Shown here piece by piece: positions 36,446-44,989 of a stretch of DNA of 64,000 nucleotides (position 1 is its first letter; every line of letters starts with the position of its first letter). Source of the DNA: Bog-473 sp963807775 (GTDB lineage: Bacteria > Actinomycetota > Acidimicrobiia > Acidimicrobiales > RAAP-2). Location of the stretch: the NCBI GenBank assembly GCA_963807775.1, contig CAWECY010000002.1:186001-250000 (forward strand), read 5' to 3'. Position numbers and translations under genes: made by a program. The notes under the pieces are model-generated. The model was not told where the DNA came from and made no database searches. It was given only the letters and a program-made list of their open reading frames with translations.

Positions 36446-37587
36446 GTCGACACGATGGCGACGCCGGCCGTCCCCGGCGCCCCGTACAGCTGGCTGTAGC
36501 CGACGCGGGGTGTGCCGGGGACCTGGCGGTCGCCGGCCGCGCCCCGCAGTTGCAGCACCAGCTCGTGCACCTGGCGCAGGCCGGAGGCGCCGATGGGCTC
36601 CCCGTTGGCGATGAGCCCGCCGTCGGTGTTGACCGGGAGGCTTCCACCGATCTCGGTGGCCCCTTCGGCCAGGAGGGCCTCCTGTTCGCCGTCCTTGCAG
36701 AACCCGTTCTCGGCCATATGGATCACCTCGGCCCCGGCGTCGGTGTCCTGTAACTGCACCACGTCGACGTCCTCCGGCCCAAGGCCGGCCATGGCGTAGG
36801 CCGCCCGCGACGCGTCGACGGTCGGGGCGTCGGCCCGCTCCAGCGGGAGCCACGGGCTGTGCACCTCGAAGGCGCCCAGGCGCCGCGTCCGCACCACCGA
36901 GGCCTTCAGGCAGATCGGCGTGGACGTGAAGCGGTGCGAGATCTCGGCCCGGCACAGCACCACCGCCGCCGCGCCCTCGTCGGGTGCGCAGAACATGTAC
37001 TGGGTCAGCGGGTCGTTCACCATGGGCGACTCGAGGATCTGCTCCTCGCTGAGCGGCTGGCGCCGGAAGGCGTCGGGATTCAGAGCGCCGTTGCGGTAGT
37101 TCTTGGCCGCCACCCGGGCCAGTGTCCGGGGGCTGATGTCGAAGTCGTGCATGTAGCGCTGGATCTTCATGGCGAAGAACTTCGGCGTCAGGAACAGCCC
37201 CGTCTCGCCGTACCAGCTCGGTACGCCGTACTGGACGGGGTCGGCGGCGAAGGCCCCCGGCAGGTGTTTGTCCATGCCGATGGCCATGCCGAGGTCGTAC
37301 TCGCCGAGCCGGAGGGTGTTGGCCGCCTGGGTCAGCGCGCTGGCCGCCGTGGCGCACCCGTTGTAGACGTCGGTGAAGGGGAGCCCGGTCAGCCCCAGGA
37401 AGTTCACCACGGCGTCGGGGTTGTCCACCTCGTAGCTGCCACCGAACGCGAACTGCACGTCCTTCCAGGTGATCCCGGCGTCCTGCAGCGCCAGTCGGAC
37501 CGCCTTGGCCGCCATCTCAATGGCGGACACGCCGGCGAACCGGCCGAAGGGATGGCGGCCCACCCCGATGATGGCGACGTCGTTCAT
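36442..37587 (-). CDS. SCP-x-type thiolase / lipid-transfer protein
   Basis: 381 residues of the non-decarboxylating thiolase superfamily. The N-terminal VAIIGVGRHPFGRF is followed by the catalytic Cys in DVYNGCATAASAL near residue 88. The C-terminal NTDGGLIANGEPIGASGLRQVHE holds the His/Gly loop of SCP-x-type thiolases. The second catalytic Cys of classical thiolases is not seen, as usual in this branch. The adjacent DUF35 protein normally forms a complex with such thiolases, cleaving or condensing 3-ketoacyl-CoA in steroid or branched-chain catabolism. It is the last gene of a nine-gene operon. Confidence 0.88.
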   Translation of the reverse strand: MNDVAIIGVGRHPFGRFAGVSAIEMAAKAVRLALQDAGITWKDVQFAFGGSYEVDNPDAVVNFLGLTGLPFTDVYNGCATAASALTQAANTLRLGEYDLGMAIGMDKHLPGAFAADPVQYGVPSWYGETGLFLTPKFFAMKIQRYMHDFDISPRTLARVAAKNYRNGALNPDAFRRQPLSEEQILESPMVNDPLTQYMFCAPDEGAAAVVLCRAEISHRFTSTPICLKASVVRTRRLGAFEVHSPWLPLERADAPTVDASRAAYAMAGLGPEDVDVVQLQDTDAGAEVIHMAENGFCKDGEQEALLAEGATEIGGSLPVNTDGGLIANGEPIGASGLRQVHELVLQLRGAAGDRQVPGTPRVGYSQLYGAPGTAGVAIVST

Positions 37588-37600
37588 GCTCTGCTCCTCC

Positions 37601-38032
37601 TCAGTTCTCGGCGACCGGGCGGAAGGCGTAGGTCAGGACCTCGGTCCCGTCCTCGTCGCTGGCGAAAGGCACCACGGTGAGTTCCATCGGCATGCCGATG
37701 CGCAGCTCCTGGTCGACGTCGCCGGCCAGGCGCGCTTCAATGCGGCCCTCCGGCAGCTCAATGAACCCCACCCCGTAGGGCACGAACTCGTCCGCAGGTT
37801 CCCGCCCGATGTAGGGCGGGTTCTTGGGCTGGAAGCGCTGGCGGGTCCACGTCCACAGCGTCCCCGTTCGCGACAGGAGGGTGGGCGTGACCGCGTCGCC
37901 GCCGCAGCTGGGGCAGGCGTCCTGAGCCGGGAAGGTGATGAAGGCGCAGCTCTCACAGCGCGAGGCGTGCACCCGCGGCTCGGGGGTTGGCCATTCGAAC
38001 AAGCCTTCGGCCACGCGGCGTTGTGCGCTCAT
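37601..38032 (-). CDS. OB-fold zinc-ribbon protein (DUF35), thiolase partner
   Basis: 143 residues. The N-terminal rubredoxin-like zinc ribbon has CESC and CPSC (Cys 27, 30, 39 and 42). An OB fold follows, with TGTLWTWTRQRFQPKNPPY and PYGVGFIELPEGRIEARL. Proteins of this family bind SCP-x-type thiolases and hydratases and are needed for their activity. The gene is 13 bases upstream of the thiolase start on the same strand, which supports that pairing. Confidence 0.9.
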   Translation of the reverse strand: MSAQRRVAEGLFEWPTPEPRVHASRCESCAFITFPAQDACPSCGGDAVTPTLLSRTGTLWTWTRQRFQPKNPPYIGREPADEFVPYGVGFIELPEGRIEARLAGDVDQELRIGMPMELTVVPFASDEDGTEVLTYAFRPVAEN

Positions 38033-38044
38033 GCAGAGCTCCTC

Positions 38045-38503
38045 TCAGCCCGTCATCTTTCTGAAGTCCCAGCTCACGATCTTGTCCGGGGTGACCCGGA
38101 GCCAGGCGTGCCGGCCGTCGTGGTGGACGCGCCCGCCGGCGTACTTGTCGGCGAAGATCCGTTCGGGCGTCTCGAGCGCGGGAACCGGCTCGCCTGTCCT
38201 CGGTACCTCGCCCACCACCTCGACCACGCCCCGGAGCTCCAGGCCGCGCAGCTCGGTGAACTCCCGGCCGGCGTCGACGATGACGCTGACCCGGTTGTCG
38301 CGCTGCAGGTCGGCCCAGCGTTGGCTGCGCACGATGGACGTCAGCCACAGCGACGTGCCGTCCCAGGCGAACCACAATGGCGTCACGTGCGGAGAGCCGT
38401 CCCCGCCGATGCTGGCCACGCGGCAGGTGCGCTCCTCGGCTAGGAAGGCGTCACGCTCCTCGGTCGACATGGCCACCTTGTGGCCCCGGCGTTGCTCTCT
38501 CAT
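38045..38503 (-). CDS. Pyridoxamine 5'-phosphate oxidase-like flavin/F420-binding protein
   Basis: 152 residues with the split beta-barrel of the FDOR/PNPOx superfamily: RTCRVASIGGDGSPHVTPLWF, then SLWLTSIVRSQRWADLQRDNRVSV and IVSWDFRKM. The family binds FMN or F420 and reduces diverse substrates. In Acidimicrobiia-type and mycobacterial genomes F420 is the usual cofactor. It is located within the thiolase operon, so it may reduce an intermediate of that pathway. Confidence 0.8.
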   Translation of the reverse strand: MREQRRGHKVAMSTEERDAFLAEERTCRVASIGGDGSPHVTPLWFAWDGTSLWLTSIVRSQRWADLQRDNRVSVIVDAGREFTELRGLELRGVVEVVGEVPRTGEPVPALETPERIFADKYAGGRVHHDGRHAWLRVTPDKIVSWDFRKMTG

Positions 38504-38515
38504 CTGGCCTCCGAC

Positions 38516-39325
38516 CTACGGTCCGAACGTGCGGCACGTCGCCACGACGCACAGGCGGTCCTCGTTCCCGGCATCGTCCACCTCGACGCGTCCGAGCCCA
38601 TCGCGCATGTCGGCCTGGGCCACGGCGGGGCCGACACGCACCGGTTGCAGGTAACGCAGGTCGAGCGAGGCCAGCGTGTCGCCGGGGGTGAGGGACAGCG
38701 CCGCCTCCTCCGCCGCCAGCGCGATCAGGCCGCCGTTCAGCGTGTTCGACGCGTTCAGGGACTCGTCCGAACGGGCCAGCACCGCCTCGCCGGGCGCCGT
38801 GCGCGTGCACCCGGCCCGTTCGGCGAACGGGACGGACAGCCGCGTCCTCACCGGTGGTCCGGGTCGGTCCACGCTGAGCGGGGTCTCGAAGGTCAACCGC
38901 GCGTCGGGGGCGGGCATGAACGAGGCGGCGGCGAAGCCGATGGCCTCGCCGTCTTCGGTCGTGAAGTCGACGCTGGCCACGAAGACCGAGCGGCCCGACT
39001 TCACGATCCTCGCCTGGCCCACGAGGACACCGGCGCCGGGCGGCGGCACGTAGAGGTGGACGTCGAGCTCCAGCGTGACCGGGACGCGCGGATGGATAGT
39101 GGACGCCGCCAGCGTGCCGGCCATGATGTCGGCCCAGATCGCCAGGATGGAGATGCGTAGGCGATCCGTTCCCGGGACGTGCATCTCGGGGACGATCGCG
39201 GCCGAGCCGCGCAGTGAATCCCCGGCGCGGGTCATCGTCCACCCCAGGTCCTGGAGGACGTGTCGCCGCTCGCCCGCGCCGGGCTCGCCGTTCACCGTTG
39301 TGGTCACAGTGCTCTCATCTCGCAT
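38516..39325 (-). CDS. Double hot-dog PaaI-like acyl-CoA thioesterase
   Basis: 269 residues with two hot-dog domains. The first includes ILAIWADIMAGTLAAS and PVTLELDVHLYVPPPGAGVLV. The second includes SNTLNGGLIALAAEEAALS and TLASLDLRYLQPVRVGPAVA. The helix-plus-sheet motif with acidic or asparagine residue (N and D in these stretches) is typical of PaaI-type thioesterases. It probably hydrolyses a pathway CoA ester. It belongs to the nine-gene operon. Confidence 0.8.
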   Translation of the reverse strand: MRDESTVTTTVNGEPGAGERRHVLQDLGWTMTRAGDSLRGSAAIVPEMHVPGTDRLRISILAIWADIMAGTLAASTIHPRVPVTLELDVHLYVPPPGAGVLVGQARIVKSGRSVFVASVDFTTEDGEAIGFAAASFMPAPDARLTFETPLSVDRPGPPVRTRLSVPFAERAGCTRTAPGEAVLARSDESLNASNTLNGGLIALAAEEAALSLTPGDTLASLDLRYLQPVRVGPAVAQADMRDGLGRVEVDDAGNEDRLCVVATCRTFGP

Positions 39326-39349
39326 GCCAGCGCCGGACAGCGCCGGTGC

Positions 39350-40177
39350 TTACATCCGGCCGAGCAGGAAGCCGGCCGCGGCGGCGGCCGGCGGGAACGA
39401 TTCGGTGATCCCCGAGCTGACATAGCCGACGTCGCTGATCAGCGTCTGACCCGAAATGGCGGCCGCCGCATCGCTGCACAGGAACACCAGCGGGTAGGCC
39501 TGCTCGAGCGGCGTGGAGGCCTCGATCCCCGTCTCCTCGCGGAAGTCGGCGCCGAAGCCCAGCCACATCTCCGCGTTGGCCTGCGCCAGCGGGGTGTCGG
39601 TCGGCCCGGGGCAGATGGCGTTGATGCGGATGCCCTGCTTGAGCAGCCCGAACGCCTCCCGGGCCACGTAGCCGCACACGGCCTGCTTGGAGTGGTAGTA
39701 GTCGGCCCAGCCGTGCTCAATGGCCCAGGCCGAGGCCGAGTCGAAGTCGGGCGTGTCCAGGTACTCCTTCACGGTGGCCCAGTCGGCCTCCCAGCCGAGG
39801 CCGGCCGCCGAGGAGATGAAGCCGATGGCCGATCCCCGCGGCAGCATGCCGCCGGCCAGCATGCGCTGAATCAGGTGGCGGTGCCCGGCGAAGTTGATCT
39901 TCTCGATGTTGGGCGTGCCGTCGGCCACTCCCGCGCAGGCCATCAGCGCGTGCACGGGGCCACCGCACTCGTCGACCGCCTTGTCGATGGAGTCTTTCTC
40001 GCCCAAGTTGACGTGGATGGCCTTGGCGCCGGGCAGCTTCACCTCGGCGAAGTCCATGACCACGACCTCGGCCCCGGCGTCCTGAGCCAGTTCCGCCGCG
40101 GCGGCACCCATGCCGGTCGCGCCGCCGACCACCAGCACGCGCTTGTTTTCGTAGCGAAATGCGTCGAACGTTCCCAT
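39350..40177 (-). CDS. Short-chain dehydrogenase/reductase (SDR)
   Basis: 275 residues. The NAD(P) site is VVGGATGMGAAAA (residues 16-28) and VMDFAEV suggests NAD preference. The catalytic motifs are Ser in GFISSAAGLGWEAD and YYHSK (Y-x-x-x-K). After the fold, INAICPGPTDTPLAQ is typical. The start at 40177 follows AGGAGGAAACTG. Likely an alcohol/ketone oxidoreductase on a CoA ester or terpenoid/steroid intermediate within the operon. Confidence 0.88.
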   Translation of the reverse strand: MGTFDAFRYENKRVLVVGGATGMGAAAAELAQDAGAEVVVMDFAEVKLPGAKAIHVNLGEKDSIDKAVDECGGPVHALMACAGVADGTPNIEKINFAGHRHLIQRMLAGGMLPRGSAIGFISSAAGLGWEADWATVKEYLDTPDFDSASAWAIEHGWADYYHSKQAVCGYVAREAFGLLKQGIRINAICPGPTDTPLAQANAEMWLGFGADFREETGIEASTPLEQAYPLVFLCSDAAAAISGQTLISDVGYVSSGITESFPPAAAAAGFLLGRM

Positions 40178-40229
40178 CAGTTTCCTCCTGATAAATAGGC
40201 GATTGAAAAACGGGCGAAAGGCGTGATCG

Positions 40230-41456
40230 TCACCCGACGACCGAGCGGACCTTGAGGTCCACGATGGTATCCCAGTCGATTCCGAGCTCGGCCAGGATGT
40301 CGTCGCCGTGTTCGTTGAATTCGGGCGACCGGCCGGCGGGTGCGGCCTCGCCGCCGAACTGCACCGGCGCCGCGACGAGCTGGAAGGGTGTGCCCGACGC
40401 CGTGGTGCAGTCCTGCATGTACCCGTTGGCCGCCACCTGCGGGTCGACCGTGGCGGCCTCGAGCGTGTCCTGCACGACGCACCACTGCCCGGTGAAGTCG
40501 GCCAGCCGCTCGCGCCATTCCGTCAGCGGCCGCTCGGCGAACGCCGCCTCCATCAGCGCCTGGGCGTCCGCCGTGTTCTCCATGAGCGACTCGTGGTCGG
40601 CAAAGCGCGGGTCGGTCGCCGCCTCGGGCCGGCCCACCAGCTCGCACAGCTCGCCCCAGTAGCGGGTGGCCTGCAGGCAGCACAGGGACAGCTGGCGCTC
40701 GTCCTTCGTCTCGTAGTTGCGCACGAGCGGGTTGAGTCGCGGTGCGTTGGAGGGAGGCCCGTGCCAGGGCCGGTTGAGCAGGATCGAGAGTGCGTAGGCC
40801 TGACCCATGGCCCACATGCCCGAGCTGAGGAGCGACACGTCGACGGTGGTCGCCTCACCGGTGCGCTCGCGGTGGAAGAGCGCGCCCATGATCCCGCCGG
40901 CGATGGTCATGGCGCCGATGGAGTCGCCGAAGCCCGGCCCGGGCGGCCCCGGCATCAGGTCCTGGTCGGCCGGCTTGACGCCCAGCGCCACCCCGGCCCG
41001 GTACCAGAACGACAGGGCGTCGTAGGAGCCTTTGTCGGCGTCGGGCCCGCGCTCGCCCTGCCCCGTGCCCGCCACGTAGATGATGTTCGGGTTGTGGGCG
41101 CGGATGTCTTCGAGCTCGATCTTGAGCTTCTTGCGTACCCGCGGCAGCTTGTTGATCAGGAACACGTCGGCGGTCTTCGAGAGCTTGTAGAGGATCTCGA
41201 GGCCTTCGGGTGATCCGAGGTCGAGGGCGAGGCTGCGCTTGCCGCGATTCGAGTGCTCCATCAGGGGGTGGACGTCGCCCGTGAGCGGCATCACGCCGGT
41301 GGCGGCCAGGCCGCGCATGGCGTCGCCGCGTTCGGTCGGCTCGATCTTGATGATCTCGGCCCCCCAGTCGGCCAGGAGGGCCGAGGCCGCCGGCACGAAC
41401 GTCTGCTCGGCCACTTCCAGGACGCGTACGCCCTTCATCACCGCGGTCGCGCTCAC
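40230..41456 (-). CDS. CaiB/BaiF-family (class III) CoA-transferase
   Basis: 408 residues. The N-terminal GVRVLEVAEQTFVPAASALL and ADWGAEIIKIEPTERGDAMR bind CoA. The catalytic Asp is in GPGFGDSIGAM, and the C-terminal lobe has NEHGDDILAELG. It moves CoA between carboxylic acids, probably activating a pathway substrate. GTG start 41456 follows GGGAGGG. A TTGACGTCG-type motif (41472-41493) overlaps the end of the upstream gene and may give an internal promoter. Confidence 0.9.
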   Translation of the reverse strand: MSATAVMKGVRVLEVAEQTFVPAASALLADWGAEIIKIEPTERGDAMRGLAATGVMPLTGDVHPLMEHSNRGKRSLALDLGSPEGLEILYKLSKTADVFLINKLPRVRKKLKIELEDIRAHNPNIIYVAGTGQGERGPDADKGSYDALSFWYRAGVALGVKPADQDLMPGPPGPGFGDSIGAMTIAGGIMGALFHRERTGEATTVDVSLLSSGMWAMGQAYALSILLNRPWHGPPSNAPRLNPLVRNYETKDERQLSLCCLQATRYWGELCELVGRPEAATDPRFADHESLMENTADAQALMEAAFAERPLTEWRERLADFTGQWCVVQDTLEAATVDPQVAANGYMQDCTTASGTPFQLVAAPVQFGGEAAPAGRSPEFNEHGDDILAELGIDWDTIVDLKVRSVVG

Positions 41457-41471
41457 CGCAACCCTCCCTCT

Positions 41472-41493
41472 GACCTTGACATCGACGTCGATA
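41472..41493 (-). promoter_or_regulatory. TTGACGTCG-type motif upstream of the CaiB gene
   Basis: On the coding strand it reads TATCGACGTCGATGTCAAGG. The core ATCGACGTCGAT is a perfect 12-base palindrome, 24 bases before the start codon. The preceding TAATAT (41491-41496, overlapping the stop of the upstream gene) also matches the amidohydrolase site. Confidence 0.45.
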
Positions 41494-42474
41494 TTAGACG
41501 GGTGCCACCTCGAGCACCACCTTGCCCACGGCCCGGCCCTCGGCCACGTAGGCCAGGGCGGCCGCTGCCTCTTCCAGCCCGAACGTGGCCCCGATCAGGG
41601 GCTCAGCCTTGCCCGCGGCCAGCAGGTCCAGGAGCTCGGCGTCGTTGCGCACCATCTCGTCCCCGCGGTGCAGGGCGAAGTCGCGGAATTGGAACCCGAG
41701 GACGTGCACGCCCTTCAGGAGCACCAAATTAAGAGGTATACGAGGGATGGTCCCCGAGGCGTAGCCGACGGTGACGAAGCGCCCGTCGTAGCGCAGGGTC
41801 CGCAACGCCGGCTCGGCCAGATCGCCCCCGATGGGGTCGATCACCACGTCGGCGCCGTCGGGGAGCGCGTCGCGCAGCGCCTGACGCAGGTCGCCCGATC
41901 CGTGCTGAATCAGGCGCTCGGCGCCGCACGCCTTGGCCGCCTGCAGTTTCTCGGGCGACGAGGCCACCGCCGTGACTGTGGCGCCCATCACTGCGCCAAG
42001 CTGCACCGCCGCCGTGCCGACTCCGCCGCCGGCCCCCAGCACGATCAGCTCGTCACCGGGTGCCAGTGCGGCCACGGAGCGCAGCACGTGGTAGGCCGTT
42101 TTGTAGGCCACACCGAAGGAGGCTGCCACGCGGTCGTCCACGTCGGGCGGTGTCCGCGTCAGCGAGCCCGTGCCCACGACCACTTCCTCGGCGAAGGCGC
42201 CGATGAAGGTGGAGCCGAACACCCGGTCGCCGATGGCGAAGCCAGTCACGCCGTCGTCCACCTCCACCACCACACCGGCGAACTCGCTGCCCGGGATGAA
42301 GGGTGTCGGCGCCTGCATCTGGTACTGGTTCGCCACGACGAGGACGTCGGGGAAGTTCAACGCGGCGACGGAGATGCGCACGCGCACCTGGCCGGCACCG
42401 ACATCGGGCACCGGGAGGTCCTCGACCACCACGACCTCGGGGCCGCCGTAGGTGCGGCACAGCGCGGCGCGCAC
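41494..42474 (-). CDS. NADPH:quinone oxidoreductase-like medium-chain dehydrogenase
   Basis: 326 residues of the zinc-free MDR family. Features in order are MRAALCRTYGGPEVV, ALNFPDVLVVANQYQ, FIPGSEFAGVVVEV and the nucleotide site VLGAGGGVGTAAVQLGAV (about residues 145-162), then ATFGLEEAAAALAYVAEGRAVGKVVL. No structural-zinc cysteines are seen. It probably reduces an enoyl or quinone-like intermediate with NADPH. It starts 7 bases after the APH-like gene and precedes the CaiB gene. Confidence 0.88.
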   Translation of the reverse strand: MRAALCRTYGGPEVVVVEDLPVPDVGAGQVRVRISVAALNFPDVLVVANQYQMQAPTPFIPGSEFAGVVVEVDDGVTGFAIGDRVFGSTFIGAFAEEVVVGTGSLTRTPPDVDDRVAASFGVAYKTAYHVLRSVAALAPGDELIVLGAGGGVGTAAVQLGAVMGATVTAVASSPEKLQAAKACGAERLIQHGSGDLRQALRDALPDGADVVIDPIGGDLAEPALRTLRYDGRFVTVGYASGTIPRIPLNLVLLKGVHVLGFQFRDFALHRGDEMVRNDAELLDLLAAGKAEPLIGATFGLEEAAAALAYVAEGRAVGKVVLEVAPV

Positions 42475-42480
42475 GCCGGC

Positions 42481-43566
42481 TCAGTCCGTGCCGGACGTGG
42501 CGAGCACCGCGTAGTCTGTCGACTCGGCCAACTCCGCCGCCCCCGCCATGAGGTCGAGCACGATGGGCCCGAACGCCACCAGCTTCTCGTCGTCGCCCGC
42601 CCGCTGGAAGCCCTGCTCGAGCACGACGGCCAGCTTCCACTTGGCCAGCACGCAGTAATAGTCGATGTCGTCGACCTGGCGGCCCGATGTCTTGGCGTAG
42701 TGGGCCAGGACCTCGTCGCGCGACGGCATGCCGGTCATGTCGACGTAGCCGCCCTGGCGGTCCTCGTCGCTCGTCGTGTCCTCGGGCCACGACTGCACGA
42801 CCCACCCCAGGTCCAGCTTGGGGTCGCCCACCGTCCCCATCTCCCAGTCCACGATGGCGGCCAGGCGGGCCGGGCCGCCGTGCTTGAACATCACGTTGGC
42901 GAACTGGTAGTCGCCGTGCATGATGCCCGAGATGTAGTCGATGGGACGGTGCGCCCGCAGCCAGGCCGCCGCCTCGTCGAAGCCGGGCAGCTCGCGCCCC
43001 TTGATGCGCTCCAAGAACGCGGTCCAGCGGTCGACCTGGCGCTCGTGGAACCCCTCGGGTCGTCCCAGGTCCGCCAGTCCCTTGGCCTGCCAGTCCACGT
43101 TGCCCAGCCGTGCGATGCCCTCGACCAGCTGGAGGGCCAGCCCGCCCCGCTGCTCCAGGTCGGTGTCGAAAGGCGGCGGCCACTGCCGCCGGGTGGACAT
43201 GGGGGACCAGCCGTCGACGAAGCCCATCAGGTAGAAGGTGCGACCGAGCACTGCCGGGTCTGTGCAGACAGCGATGGCCTCGGTGTGCGGGACGTCCGTC
43301 CCGGTCAGGGCGTCGATGATGCGCCACTCGCGCAGGATCCCCTCGTCGCGCGACGCCGGTGCGCTGGGCGGCGGGATGCGCATGGCGCAGTGCAGGTCGC
43401 CCCGGCGCAGCTCGTAGATCTCGTTCTGGCTGCCGCCCGAGATGTAGTGGTGCTCCAACGGTGCACCGACCCCCAGGCCCTGCGCGTCCAGCCAGGCCGT
43501 CAGCTTTCCGACGTCCGCGATAGTGGGCGCCGGGCCGCCGAAGAGGGCCTCTTCCGTCGTGCTCAC
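42481..43566 (-). CDS. Aminoglycoside phosphotransferase-fold kinase (ACAD10/11-associated type)
   Basis: 361 residues, GTG start overlapping the acyl-CoA dehydrogenase stop as GTGA. The kinase-like fold has HHYISGGSQNEIYEL, the Brenner motif GIMHGDYQFANVMF (catalytic Asp and Asn) and AIVDWEMGTVGDPKLDLGW. In animals this domain is fused to acyl-CoA dehydrogenases ACAD10/11, where it phosphorylates 4-hydroxyacyl-CoA. Bacteria often keep the two genes side by side, as here. A role in 4-hydroxy acid catabolism is therefore a reasonable inference. No antibiotic resistance function is implied. Confidence 0.85.
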   Translation of the reverse strand: MSTTEEALFGGPAPTIADVGKLTAWLDAQGLGVGAPLEHHYISGGSQNEIYELRRGDLHCAMRIPPPSAPASRDEGILREWRIIDALTGTDVPHTEAIAVCTDPAVLGRTFYLMGFVDGWSPMSTRRQWPPPFDTDLEQRGGLALQLVEGIARLGNVDWQAKGLADLGRPEGFHERQVDRWTAFLERIKGRELPGFDEAAAWLRAHRPIDYISGIMHGDYQFANVMFKHGGPARLAAIVDWEMGTVGDPKLDLGWVVQSWPEDTTSDEDRQGGYVDMTGMPSRDEVLAHYAKTSGRQVDDIDYYCVLAKWKLAVVLEQGFQRAGDDEKLVAFGPIVLDLMAGAAELAESTDYAVLATSGTD

Positions 43567-44864
43567 AGGTTCCCCACCTCCAGTTCGAGGTACTCGGCGA
43601 ACTTGGCCCGGGCCGCCTCCTGGCGCTTGGGCAGCCACTGCGTCGGCCAGATGTCGTCGCTCGGCTTGTAGTCGCGCAGCACCTGGCGGGCCACCGTGAT
43701 CTTGTGCACCTCGGTCGGGCCGTCGGCCAGGCCCATGACGCCGGCACCGTGGATCATGCCGAAGAACGGCATCTCGTTCGTTGTCCCGAGCGCGCCGTGC
43801 ACCTGCATGGCGCGCCAGGCGATGTCGTGCAGCACCGTCGGCATGACCACCTTGGCCGTGGCGATGTCCTTGCGCACCCGCTTGTAGTCGTTGTACTTGT
43901 CGATCTCCCAGGCCGTGTAGAGCACGAACAGGCGGAACTGGATCAGCTGGGCATACGAGTCGGCGATGTAGCCCTGCACGAATTGCTTGTCCGCCAGCAG
44001 GCTGCCCTGCGTCTCGCGGCTCAGCGCGCGCTCGCACATCATGTCGATCGCCTTCTGCGCCATGCCGATGGTGCGCATGGCGTGGTGGATGCGGCCGCCG
44101 CCGAGGCGGGTCTGGGCGATCACGAAGGCCTGCCCGTCGCCGCCGAGGAGGGCTTCCTCTGGCACACGCACGTCCTCGTAGTGGATGAGCGCGTGCGAGC
44201 CCTCGTTGACTCGCTCGCCGTAGAGGCCCACGTTGCGCACGATGTTCACGCCGGGCGTGTCCGTCGGCACCAGGAACATCGACATGCCCTTGTACGGGCT
44301 GATCTCGGGGTTGGTCACCGCCATCACGATGAGGAACGACGCCGTCCTCGCGTTGGACGAGAAGAACTTCCAGCCGTTGATGACCCACTCGTCACCGTCC
44401 TTCTCGGCCCGGGTCTTGAAGAGCGTGGGGTCGGCGCCGGCGTGCGGCTCGGTCATGGAATAGCTGGAGAAGCACTCGCCGTTGAGCAGTGGCATCAGGT
44501 AGCGCTCCTTCTGCGCGTCGGTGCCGTAGTGGGCGATGATCTCCGCGTTGCCGGTGTCGGGAGCCTGGCAGCCGAAGACGATGGGCGCCCACGATGAGCG
44601 CCCGAGGATCTCGTTGAGCAGGGCCAGCTTCAACTGGCCGTAGCCCTGACCGCCCAGCTCGGGCCCGAGATGCGTGGCCCACAGGCCCTGGCGACGCACC
44701 TCCTCCTTCAGCGGGTCGATCGCCTCGCGCCGCTTGCCCTCGAGCGGCGTGAATTGCAGATGGGGAAAGGCCAGGTCGAGCGGCTCGACCTCCTCCCGCA
44801 CGAACTGGTCGGCCCAGTCCAGCTTCGTCTGGTACTCGGGATCGGTTTCAAAGTCCCACGCCAT
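43563..44864 (-). CDS. Acyl-CoA dehydrogenase
   Basis: 433 residues. The first ACAD signature is FSSYSMTEPHAGADPTLF (near residues 137-154). FAD/substrate contacts follow in INGWKFFSSNA and the helical segment GGGRIHHAMRTIGMAQKAID. The C-terminal QVHGALGTTNEMPF fits the family. It resembles the large ACAD10/11-like branch, matching the coupled APH-fold gene. First gene of the nine-gene operon, divergent from a TetR gene; it would introduce a double bond into an acyl-CoA. Confidence 0.92.
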   Translation of the reverse strand: MAWDFETDPEYQTKLDWADQFVREEVEPLDLAFPHLQFTPLEGKRREAIDPLKEEVRRQGLWATHLGPELGGQGYGQLKLALLNEILGRSSWAPIVFGCQAPDTGNAEIIAHYGTDAQKERYLMPLLNGECFSSYSMTEPHAGADPTLFKTRAEKDGDEWVINGWKFFSSNARTASFLIVMAVTNPEISPYKGMSMFLVPTDTPGVNIVRNVGLYGERVNEGSHALIHYEDVRVPEEALLGGDGQAFVIAQTRLGGGRIHHAMRTIGMAQKAIDMMCERALSRETQGSLLADKQFVQGYIADSYAQLIQFRLFVLYTAWEIDKYNDYKRVRKDIATAKVVMPTVLHDIAWRAMQVHGALGTTNEMPFFGMIHGAGVMGLADGPTEVHKITVARQVLRDYKPSDDIWPTQWLPKRQEAARAKFAEYLELEVGNL

Positions 44865-44891
44865 GTGCGCCCTCCCTGACTCGTCCGTGCA

Positions 44892-44904
44892 AGAATAGGA
44901 TTCT
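44892..44904. promoter_or_regulatory. Inverted repeat AGAATAGGATTCT between divergent ACAD and TetR genes
   Basis: Perfect 5-base arms around AGG, 28 bases from the acyl-CoA dehydrogenase start and 86 from the tetR start. A TetR-family dimer could bind here and control both genes. Confidence 0.4.
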
Positions 44905-44989
44905 GACTATCAAGAACGCAATACCGACCACCGAGGCCGAGCCCACGGAGATTGCCGCCGGCTACGGGACGGACGTCGCCGGGCGCATC

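Noticed and set aside
34670..37357. Very long open frame on the minus strand (about 895 codons)
   Set aside because: Composition is Arg/Gly/Pro-rich and lacks any domain. It runs antisense to TetR and the binding protein and out of frame with the thiolase. High GC makes stop codons rare in shadow frames.
42481..43566. Aminoglycoside resistance gene
   Set aside because: It has the APH fold, but the overlap with an acyl-CoA dehydrogenase and its sequence type fit the ACAD-associated kinase family.
41239..43671. Long plus-strand open frame (about 810 codons)
   Set aside because: It is exactly antisense to the CaiB, MDR and APH-fold genes, which have clear catalytic motifs; the product is low-complexity.
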